Assembly: GCF_041381155.1 (NCBI RefSeq)
Contig: NC_091134.1
Span: forward strand, 27,223,540 to 27,287,539
DNA length: 64,000 nucleotides
From: Argopecten irradians
Taxonomy: Eukaryota; Mollusca; Bivalvia; Pectinida; Pectinidae
Direction of reading: 5' to 3'
Below, one piece after another: positions 35,227-47,400 of this stretch; the first letter of the stretch is position 1; each line of letters begins with the position of its first letter. The translations under genes and the position numbers were made by a program. The notes beneath the pieces are model-generated. The model was not told the origin of the DNA. It saw nothing but the letters and a program-made list of their open reading frames with translations, and ran no database searches.

Positions 35227-35402
35227 AATATGACAACAGTGGCTCTTCAGCCGAAGCTGACATAGTAGAATTTGAAATCGTGTTGATGTTGCGATACGAT
35301 GTCGTGGTAGGGGAGAGATACACTCTTGACTTGGACTTGGAAGTAGATTCACTGGTAGTGACGAATTCTACAAAGTATTTCAACGCGGTCTATGAAGCGC
35401 CT
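35227..35402 (+). CDS. Gene B exon 1
   Basis: Duplicate of gene A exon 1, 176 bp, phase 1 in and 0 out, acceptor TTTTTTAAG and donor GTAAGT at 35403. The acceptor is a purine-preceded AAG rather than the TAG in copy A, probably weaker but usable. Differences from A sit at the first residues (DNSGSS versus DNSNSS) and at two further codons; the rest is identical. Confidence 0.72.
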
Positions 35403-38400
35403 GTAAGTGCATAGTGTAGTCCTTTTTCCTTCGAAAGCATGTAAAGTGACCAAATTCAAGCCGAAGGAAAATATGTTATGCACATTAATATTTGTTGTGA
35501 GAAGAATATTATTTCTATCCATCACATCAACACAGACCTGGATGTAGGGGTTGAGACAATTTTCATACCGTTACCAATAGTTGCAGCTTCAGTATTCCAG
35601 TTTTCACTGTCGATGGTGTCATTTTCTGTTGGTCGTAGGAGAAAATAAATCAGGCAAAGTTATATCAAATAGATAGGATATCTCTCATGGATGATTTCTT
35701 AGAGGTGTTATATTTTATTTATTTTTTTCCCGATAACTGGTCTTCAACGCTGACCTTTTATCTTAACTTATTTAGGTATTATTTGACGTACTCATTTATA
35801 GCGATAACACTTTATATTTATAGATCATTCAATTCATCCTAACCCTTGTAACAATGTACACACGAACTTATATGCGGACAAGTTTAGCTTGATAATAACT
35901 ACCTTTGCATTATTGGAAATCTGATCTTATTGTTATTTTTACACCAGTTTGCTGTTGATTTTAAGACATCTGTTTTTAATAACGAAGTCATAAATTGAAA
36001 ACAAAATTGCTAATTCATTATGTTTTTGAACTAAACAGGTACGTATCAGTTGTCATGCCATATACACAGTCAAAACTCTTCCCCTCTGTGGTGGGACCTA
36101 TCTTATTAAATGTTTCATTTGACCTTGGCAAACATTTCATCGAAATACCTGTATACTATAGTACTTTGAAAACCGATATAGAAACAACAGATTGAATAAA
36201 TTGCTATTTTGGGTTTACACAATTATTAATTAATTACTATTATGAAGAAACCACAGTTTGACCTTGCTGGCGATGCGGTGGTGCTGTCACAACCGATATT
36301 GCAAGCTTGTTCCATGTCCTTACTGCCTATGGGAAGAATGAGTGTTGGTAAGTCTGCGGTCTTGATGGTGGTTGGACAAAACGATGGTCGTGTCTTCTGC
36401 TCCTTATAATTGATGTGGCGGTCAGCACGTAAGGTGTTAGTTAGATGTCTATAAAGCCATGAATGATCTTCTACAACATTACCTGTTGGACCTTGATTCT
36501 TAGCTACTGCAAACGTGCCAGTCAAGCGACGTCTGGAACACTGCAGTGTCTGCTGAAGTCATCCATGATGTACCGGGCTGCTTTACGCTGGACCTGTTCT
36601 AATTTATCAATATTGGATTGAGTATGCGGGTTCCAGATGACTGATCCATACTCACTGATGGGACGCACTAGGGTGGTATAACAGACAGCCCTCAGCTTTA
36701 TTGGAATTTTTTCAGGGTCCTCTGCACGAAAGCATTCGTGGAACTGGCTTTCTTACAGATAGCTTCAATATTTTTATTCCAGGAGAGGTTGTTTTGGATG
36801 TTGATTATTCAATACTTGGCCGTCCGGACTGTCTGCAAGTCTCGATCATGGATGGAGTAGATTTAGATCAATGAATCCCTCTTCCTGGTTAGCCGGATAG
36901 CTTCACATTTCTCTGTGATAAAACTCATTTGCGATATTTTTCTTCCAATCCTGCAGTCTGTCATGGTCTTGTTGAAGTTGGGCAGAGTCGTTACGACTCA
37001 TGTTAGTTCTGTACAACAAACAGTAATCTGTGAACAGACGAGGAGTAGACGTTATACAAGAAGGTAGGTCGTCGGTGAAGACCAGGAATAGTAATGGCCC
37101 GGGGACAGTTCCTTGAGGATCTCCCAATGTTACTGTGGGTGTAGTTGACTGTTGGCCAACAAAAACTACATGTACCTTCTGGGTTCTGTCTGTCAGGAAG
37201 CTTCTGATCAAGTTGAACGTGTTTCCAAAGATTACATAGTAGTGGAGTTTAAACAGAAGCCTTTGATGTGAGACTTTCTCGAAAGTCTTCGAGAAGTTTA
37301 CATGTCATCTTATTTGGGTATTCTTTGTCGATTTGGTCACTTTTGTTTTGTTTCCGCGTGTAATACCCCATGCAAAGTAATAAAGTTATTAAAAAAAGAA
37401 AACCATCAAAAATAGTCCTATTTCATATACATGTACTATGAGCGCCATGATCCCCCCGAAATTTCTTGTATATATTTATTTAGGTAACGATAAGTCAAAT
37501 AACATGTAATAAATGAATGAACAAAATAAACACTCATCAGGTATCAGGTAAGATACGCATGTCAAAACATTTCATTACATAACTCGAGTTAGCCATATTA
37601 AGAATGATATAATTTCAGATAGAGGCTATAAATGTGACTGTCGCCTGATATAGCTGTGTCAGGGTCATCCCATAAACTGACCGTGAACATTATCTACCGG
37701 GGGCCCGGGTCTCCTCAGACCTCCAAGCTGTATTATAATGTCACCAATTACGAAATATTCACGGTAAGTACCATTCATTAGAGTCGTGCCTTGGCGTTGA
37801 GCGTTTTTTATTATTTCTGTTTTGACCTTGTTACTTCCTAATAACATTGTTATCATTTAAGAAGTTGCCAGTGTTAGAAAATGGGTAAAATCCCGGAGGT
37901 AAAACCACCGACCTTTGGTCAGTATATGGCAACTGCCGCACGTGAACTTCTACTTCTACACAATTACGTAGAGGGTTAGGCCTAGTGGTGATAAAACACC
38001 TTATCCATACGCACACATGGTCTTATCAAATTATTAATCATAGAAAAATTAGTGATATGGACATTATTTAGAAAGGTATGTGGATATTAATTTGCAGAGA
38101 AAAAAAAAACCATTTCGACCTATGTATATATCGAGTTACGTGAAATAACCCCCATGTGTATGTAACATTATACATTTGTTGACTGGGTTTGAGGTCAACA
38201 TGTGTCTATTTTTAACAAAAGGACAAAATTTTTGCCTGATCTATCTTTATACAAGCCGAAATATACCGCGCGGCTAGAGATAACTTCTCTTTAGCTCGAT
38301 TGATTGAGCGTCAGTCTAGTAATCCAAATGTCCCTAGTTTGATTCCTAGAAGAGACGGTGATTGAATTGAATATAAAATTCATCACCATGGTATACCCGT

Positions 38401-41400
38401 CCTTTCAACTAAATTTCAAATAATGTTTATTATGAAAGTAAGATACTGTTTTTCCTTGGCTGATTTAGGCGCCGGATGAAAACGGAAGGCTACCATTGAA
38501 CATCTACCTCTACGATCAATGTCGGTCAATCACACACAGCAGTGACATAGTATACATCCTACATACCGAGTTCCGCCGTCAGTATTGCCGCCTGATCATT
38601 GAAGTGCCACTAGCCTCGGACTCGACGGGACAGACCTTTGAACTTTGTAACTTTAGCATCAGAAGAGGTCATAACATAATAGGAAGATTCAACACAACCA
38701 TAATAAAGTAAGATATACCTCATTGTAGTCAGTGAGGGGGGAGGGACGCAGGGTGGTTGATCAACATCAAGAAGGGGCTATCACTTTGGGCCGTTTTTAC
38801 AGCCAATCAGTGATAAGCAAAATATTTTACATAAACATACATTAGGGTAAGCTGCATATTGTATGCTGTTCAGAATATCCGATTTTTTTCTGTGCTCATG
38901 GTTATTTCAGAGGTCAAAAGTCAAAGAGTAAAAATTCACATTTTCATTGTTTAAGTCCTAATTGATTAGATATGAGAAAAGAGGTACAATATTTGGCAGA
39001 TTTTGTCTGTTAAAGTTATTTTGCTGTTAATTTCACTGTAGCAATATGTAACTTACACATTTGATATTTAAACATTGACATGTAACTTGATGATTTAGCT
39101 CCCCAAAAGCATTTATCGGCCTATAAGAGAGCCTAAATCTAGGAATCATATATTCCTTGTTTTGAATAAAGCGCCTTGAATCACCGCCATGTTCAGTGAC
39201 TTCGGGTTTTGTCGGATTCCGAATCGTATCACGTGACTGCCGGTCGACATGACTTGCACATGGTGAGCAAGGTGTTTACGTTTCCCTTCTTGCTAATATG
39301 AGCAAACCATGCTAGTATTTGTCCACAAATTGAGTATTTGAAACATCCAGTTTACACATTGCTGTAAAATATTGTGTGTATCAAATAATGCAATGTGCGA
39401 GCATTATTTTCTTTGTAGATCCAGTCTGCTGAGGTCGACCTCATGTTTTGTTGATGAAAAATTGTTGACATTTTCTCTTGATTTCACAACTCTCGTTTTA
39501 ATTCAAGATTGTCGCACGATGTCCAGAAGAGTTCGGAATGGTTCGGCATCTTTCGAGCTTATTTTTCACGTGTACACGTTAAAACCATTTTTTTTACTTT
39601 TATAATAAAAAATACTTCCAGTGCTGCGACTTTATTAAAAGTAATAAAATTAGAAAGTCTAAAACTCAGACAGACGAAAAAATATGTATAACACTTAAAC
39701 AGCTATCATTATGACAAAAAGAGCGAAAGTTATAGACCATACAACTTTAATATTGGGTTTGTTAAGTTCAGTTCAGAAAACCGATGAAAAAGTAGTGACA
39801 GTGACATAGTTAAGCAATTACATGTATTCTATTTTAGCATTAAAAACTTGAATATTTTTTGCTGAAAATTAAGATTTTGCGCCGATTTGATACCTTGAAA
39901 TTGATGTTGAGTACTGCAAAAATGATCATGACATGAACTGCTTAAGATGATTACATCATAGGGTCACATTGGCTAGGTCACGTGCATACATTAGGTCATA
40001 TTCAATGAATGGTATCATCTATCCACTAATCATATGCTGTTTTCCAATGTTTAGAGCACGATTTAAATTATTTTGACTTATTTTACCTGCTTAGTTTCAA
40101 GCAATGCCTTCACTGAGGTAGGATGTTAGAATTATGCCTGCTGTCCCACTGCATGAGCGTGAAAGGCGACTAAATTTGGAATTCTAATTTCACGGTTATT
40201 GAGATGTAAATATTTAAATTTTTCAACTATTTCAAAGCTTTAAACTAATGTTTAGCACTTGTTTTCTATTTTATCAGATCTACTTTATTACATCCAAACG
40301 TCATATTTGCTGGGTGAAAATAGCAAATATGACCTAGATGAAAATAGTTTACATTTTCATTCATTCCACAGCTTTAGAGTGACGTTTAGAGCTTAATTTA
40401 AGTTCTATAATGATCTGGTTTTAAGATGGCAGCTTAGGGTCATATGAGCTGGGTGACGGCGATGAATTAGATCATATTAAATGAAAGGTTCTGTAAATTA
40501 TGTATCTTCTGAATTTTCTATATATAAAGCAAGTGTTTAAGCTATTTAAGTTTTTTTAATAATATAATCTCAAGAATCCAGAAAATGACCCAGCAAATAT
40601 GACGTTTGGATGTAATTGTCTAAAGTAGATCTGACAAAATTCAAATCAAGTGCTAAATATTACTTTAAAGCTTTGAAATAGTTGAAAAATTGAAATATTT
40701 TCATCTCAATAACCGTGAAATTAGGATTCCAAATTTAGTCGCCTTTCACGCTCATGCAGTGGGGAAGCAGGCATAATTCTAATACCCTTACTCAGTGAAG
40801 GCGTTGCTTGATATCGAGCTTATAAAACAAGTCTAAATAATTTAAAATTCCTAACATGGGAAAACAGCATATACTTAGTGGACAGATGATACCATTAATT
40901 CAATATGACCTAATTCATGCGCGTGACCTAGCCAATGTGACCCTAGGATGCAATCATCTTATATAATAAGCGGGTTATGTCATGATCCTTATGCAGTACT
41001 TAACATCAATTTTAAGCTATCGAATCGGCGAAAAATCTTAGGTTTCTGCAAAAATATAGGGTTTTAATGCTGTAATAGAATAAATGCTAAACTAGGTCAC
41101 TGTGACCTACTTTTTGAACTTTTTATCAGTTTTCTGAACTGAACTTCACAAACCCAATATTTACAGGCAAAATCTGCTATAAATGATCTCTATTCTAGTA
41201 TTTAATTAATTAGGATTTAAACAATGAAAAATGTGAATTGTCACCATTTGACCTTTGACCTCTGAAATTACCATGAACGCAGAAAAACGGATATTCTGAA
41301 TAGCATACAGTATGCAGCTGACCCTAATGTATCTTCATGCACATTATTTTGCTTATCACTGAGTGGCCGTAAAACGGCCCAAAGTGATACCCTTTCTCTA

Positions 41401-44400
41401 ATGTTTATGCTTGTAAAACAGAGCTGCCGATGACATGATTGAGAAAGTGGTTGTTGACATTTCACCTTTGAACAACATCTGGTTTATAACGTATGATGGC
41501 ATTACCATTAATTACATCACAATGGAGATGACAGTGACTTACATCGACCAAAGTATGCAAACAGAAGCTTCGTCAGATCCCTTCCTGGCTAGACTCATTA
41601 GCAACAATAAAACTATCTGGACGGGACAAGTAGCAATGCTGAAAACTTCCATCGTGAGTTACCATAACAATCTGTTATGAAATAGAAACAACATTGACGA
41701 ATTAATCTGTATTTATTAATATATATTGCAGATTTATCTGCTCCTGAGGATAGGTATTAGTTCTTACGTCATTGTTTTGTGTGCTAAAATGATGTTATGC
41801 TCAATAACATTCATAAACAATTAATACCTTCCAGAGCAAATATTCTGCAACAAACAGATACAGAATACTTCGTTGCTTTCGTTCAATAACTAAATATACC
41901 TCTTTGTTCTTACTATGTTATCTACAATTTCGACAAACACATGAAGCATAAGCACATTAAATATTTCTAAATGAGGATGTAGAAATGCTTTCATAGCTCC
42001 TGTCTCTGTAGTGGTGCGACACCTAATCTTATTCCAACGTGTATTGTCGCTGATGTTCGCAACGTACACTCATCTACATCACAACATTTTAAATCTAAGC
42101 AGAGAAATGATGATATACTAATTCTATTAAAACTTTAAAAAGACACGTAGAATCATGTACAAAAAATAAAAGGACATTCTGTCCTCCTCCTCCTACCAAG
42201 CCCTGTCCTTATATCTCCTTCTTCTCAAATCTCCTTCACCAATTTCTTTTCTTCCCTGCATCTCTTCTTCATTATTCCTTCTCTCATCCGCCTTTTTTTC
42301 TTTTATCAAAAATAGGCTATGCTTTCTGTTCAAAACAACGTATTTGTGAATGTGTGGATGCATGTTTAGGACACTATCTATATTGTTAATGTTTAATTAT
42401 TATATAAAATTGCCATGAAATGTCTTTGAAAATAAAAGAAATACAAAAAGACATTATAAAAAGGAATAATATTTTTTCATTCATTTTGTTCTATATAGAA
42501 GGCATAGGATGTACCTATCATGCTAAAATAATTTGACATAACCCTGCTTAAATGATAACCTGTATTGTTTGTGAATCCTTGAATTTTATTTTCACAGGGG
42601 GGATGGGTAATGAATACATGAGTTTTATTCTAATAACCCAACTTTATATTATGGCTTTATAATAAAGTACAATTGTCATAAAAAACGTTTTAACTATAAA
42701 ATTTTAAAGGCTTTGACGGTTTTCCTTGCCTGTACAAACTATCAAAAATACGATAGATGGGCATTTAAATATTTGATTCTGTTTACTTTTCCAGGAGTAT
42801 TACCAAAAATTTATAGTCTTGACGGCGATTGTTAAGATTCCAGACGTCAATCCTCAAAACCTGTGGTTTCACTATAGTCAGAATGGCTCAAACTACCAAA
42901 CGGAAAAAATTGTTGTAAGTATGCTGGAATTTCTGTTGTTTAGTACTATATCAACTGTTATGTTACGAATACATTCGTACTCTTACATATATGACAACCT
43001 ACAATAGATATGCCATTAATACATCCATACCCAGGGGAGGTATGTCAATGAAACGTCCATACCCAGGGGAGGTATGTCAATGAAACGTCCATACCCAGGG
43101 GGGTGTCAATGACACGTCCATACCCAGGGGAGGTATGTCAATGACACGTCCAAACCCAGGACAGGTATGTCAATGACACGTCCTTACCCAGGAGATGTAT
43201 GTCAATGACACGTCCATACCCAGGGGAGGTATGTTAATGACACGTCCTTACCCAGGAGATGTATGTCAATGACACGTCCATACCCAGGAGAGGTATGTCT
43301 ATGAAGCGTCCATACCCAGGGGAGGTATGTCAATGACGCGTCCTTACCCAGGGAAGTTATGTCAATGACACGTCCATACCCCTGGGAGGTATGTCAATGA
43401 CACGTCCTCGCCCAAGGGGAGGTATGTCAATGACACGTCCATACCAAGGGAAGGTATGTCAATGACACGTCCATACCCAGGGAAGGTATGTCAATGACAC
43501 GTCCATACCCAGGGAAGTTATGTCAATGACACCTCCATACCCCTGGGAGGTATGTCAATGAAACGTCCTCGCCCAAGGGGAGGTATGTCAATGACACGTC
43601 CATACCAAAGGAAGGTATGTCAATGACACGTCCATACCCAGGGGAGGTTTGTCAATGAAACGTCCATACTCAGGGAAGGTATGTCAATGACACATCCTTA
43701 CCCAGGGGAGGAATGTCAATGACACGTCCATACCCAGGAGAGGAATGTCAATGATACGTTCATACCCAGGAGAGGTATGTCAATGAAACGTCCTTACCCA
43801 GGGAAGGTATGTCAATGACACGTCCATACCCAGGGAAGGTATGTCAATGACACGTCCATACCCAGGGAAGGTATGTCAATGAAACGTCCATACCCAGGGA
43901 AGGTATGTCAATGACACCTCCATACCCAGGGAAGTTATGTCAATGACACGTCCATACCAACGGGAGGAATGCAATGACACGTCCATACCCAGGGAAGTTA
44001 TGTCAATGACACGTCCATACCCCTGGGAGGTATGTCAATGACACGTCCTCGCCCAAGGGGAGGTATGTCAATGACACGTCCATACCAAAGGAAGGTATGT
44101 CAATGACACGTCCATACCCAGGGGAGGTTTGTCAATGAAACGTCCATACTCAGGGAAGGTATGTCAATGACACATCCTTACCCAGGGGAGAAATGTCAAT
44201 GACACGTCCATACCCAGGAGAGGAATGTCAATGATACGTTCATACCCAGGAGAGGTATATCAATGAAACGTCCTTACCCAGGGAAGGTATGTCAATGACA
44301 CGTCCATACCCAGGGAAGGTATGTCAATGACACGTCCATACCCAGGGAAGGTATGTCAATGAAACGTCCATACCCAGGGAAGGTATGTCAATGACACGTC

Positions 44401-47400
44401 CATACCCACGGGAGGAATGCAATGACACGTCCATACCCAGGGGAAGTATGTCAATGACACGTCCATACCCTAGGGAGGAATGCAATGACACGTCCATACC
44501 CAGGGAAGGTATATCAATGAGACGTCTATACCCAGGGAAGGTATGTCAATGAGACGTCTATACCCAGGGAAGGTATGTCAATGAAACGTCCATACCCAGG
44601 GAAGGTATGTCAATGACACGTCCTTACCCAGGGAAGGTATGTCAATGACACGTCCATACCCAGGGGAGGTATGTCAATGACACGTCCATACCCAGGGGAG
44701 GTATGTCAATGACACGTCCATACCCAGAAGAGGTATGTCAATGACACGTCTATACCCAGGGGAGGTATGTCATTGAAACGTCCATACCTAGGGAGGTATG
44801 TCAATGAAACGTCTAATGTCAATGACACGTCCTTACCAAGGGGAGGTATGTCAATGACACGTCCATACCCAGGGGAGGTATGTCAATGACACGTCCATAC
44901 CCAGGGGAGGTATGTCAATGACACATCCTTACCCAGGGGAGGTATGTCATTGACACGTCTATACCCGGGGGAGGTATGTCAATGACACGTCCTTAGCCAG
45001 GGGAGTTATATCATTGACCCGTCTATACCCAGGGGAGGTATGTCAATGAAATGTCTATACCCAGAGGAAGTATGTCATTGACACGTCTTTACCCAGGGGA
45101 GGTATGTCAATGAAACGTCTATACCCAGGGAAGGTATGTCATTGACACGTCTATACCAAGGGGAGGTATGTCAATGAAACGTCCATATCCAGGGAGGTAT
45201 GTCAATGACACGTCCATACCCAGGGGAGGTTTGTCAATGAAACGTCCATACTCAGGGAAGGTATGTCAATGACACATCCTTACCCAGGGGAGGAATGTCA
45301 ATGACACGTCCATACCCAGGAGAGGAATGTCAATGAAACGTCTATACCCAGAGGAAGTATGTCATTGACACGTTTTTACCCAGGGGAGGTATGTCAATGA
45401 AACGTCTATACCCAGGGAAGGTATGTCATTGACACGTCTATACCAAGGGGAGGTATGTCAATGACACGTCCATACCCAGGGGAGGAATGTCAATGACACG
45501 TCCATACCTAGGGGAGGTATGTCAATGAAACGTCCATACACAGGGGAGGTATATCAATGAAACGTCCACACCCAGGGAAGGTATGTCCATGACACGTCCT
45601 TACCCAGGGAAGGTATGTCAATGACACGTCCATACTCAGGGGAGGTATGTCAATGACACGTCCATACCCAGGGGAGGTATGTCAATGACACGTCCATACC
45701 CAGAAGAGGTATGTCATCAACACGTCTATACCCAGGGGAGGTATGTCATTGAAACGTCCATACCTAGGGAGGTATGTCAATGAAACGTCTAATGTCAATG
45801 ACACGTCCTTACCAAGGGGAGGTATGTCAATGACACGTCCATACCCAGGGAAGTTATGTCAATGACACCTCCATACCCCTGGGAGGTATGTCAATGACAC
45901 GTCCTCGCCCAAGGGGAGGTATGTCAATGACACGTCCATACCAAAGGAAGGTATGTCAATGACACGTCCATACCCAGGGGAGGTTTGTCAATGAAACGTC
46001 CATACTCAGGGAAGGTATGTCAATGACACATCCTTACCCAGGGGAGGAATGTCAATGACACGTCCATACCCAGGAGAGGAATGTCAATGATACGTTCATA
46101 CCCAGGGGAGGTATGTCAATGAAACGTCCTTACCCAGGGAAGGTATGTCAATGACACGTCCATACTCAGGGGAGGTATGTCAATGACACGTCCATACCCA
46201 GGGGAGGTATGTCAATGACACGTCCATACCCAGAAGAGGTATGTCAATGGCACGTCTATACCCAGGGGAGGTATGTCATTGAAACGTCCATACCTAGGGA
46301 GGTATGTCAATGAAACGTCTAATGTCAATGACACGTCCTTACCAAGGGGAGGTATGTCAATGACACGTCCTTACCCAGGGGAGGTATGTCAATGACACGT
46401 CCATACCCAGGGGAGGTATGTCAATGACACATCCTTACCCAGGGGAGGTATGTCATTGACGCGTCTATACCCGGGGGAGGTATGTCAATGACACGTCCTT
46501 AGCCAGGGGAGGTATATCATTGACCCGTCTATACCCAGGGGAGGTATGTCAATGAAACGTCTATACCCAGAGGAAGTATGTCATAGACACGTCTTTACCC
46601 AGGGGAGGTATGTCAATGAAACGTCTATACCCAGGGAAGGTATGTCATTGACACGTCTATTCCAAGGGGAGGTATGTCAATCACACGTCCATACCCAGGG
46701 AGGTATGTCAATGACACGTCCATACCCGGAGGAGGTATGTCACTGAAACGTCTATACCCAGGGAAGGTATGTCAATGACACGTCCATACCTAGGGGAGGT
46801 ATGTCAATGAAACGTCCATACACAGGGGAGGTATATCAATGAAACGTCCATACACAGGGGAGGTATATCAATGAAACGTCCATACCCAGGGGAGGTATAT
46901 CAATGAAACGTCCATACACAGGGGAGGTATATCAATGAAACGTCCATACACAGGGGAGGTATATCAATGAAACGTCCATACCCAGGGGAGGTATGTCAAT
47001 GAAACGTCCATACCCAGGGAGGTATGTCAATCACACGTCCATACCCAGGGGAGGTATGTCACTGAAACGTCTATACCCAGGGGAGGTATGTCAATGACAC
47101 GTCCATACCCAGGGGAGGTATGTCAATGAAACGTCCTTACTCAGGGGAGGTATGTCAGTGTCAAGACCATACCCAGGAGAGGCATGTCAATGACATGTCC
47201 ATACCCAGGTGAGGTATGTCAAAGAAATGTCCTTACCCAGGGGAGGTATGTCAATCACACGTCTATACCTCCCAGGAGAGGTATGTCAATCACGCGTCCA
47301 TACCCAGGGGAGGTATTCAAATGATGGGGAGATATGTTATAGACACATCCTTAGCCAGGGAGGGTGTGTCATTGACACGTTCTTACTCAGTGGAGGTATA

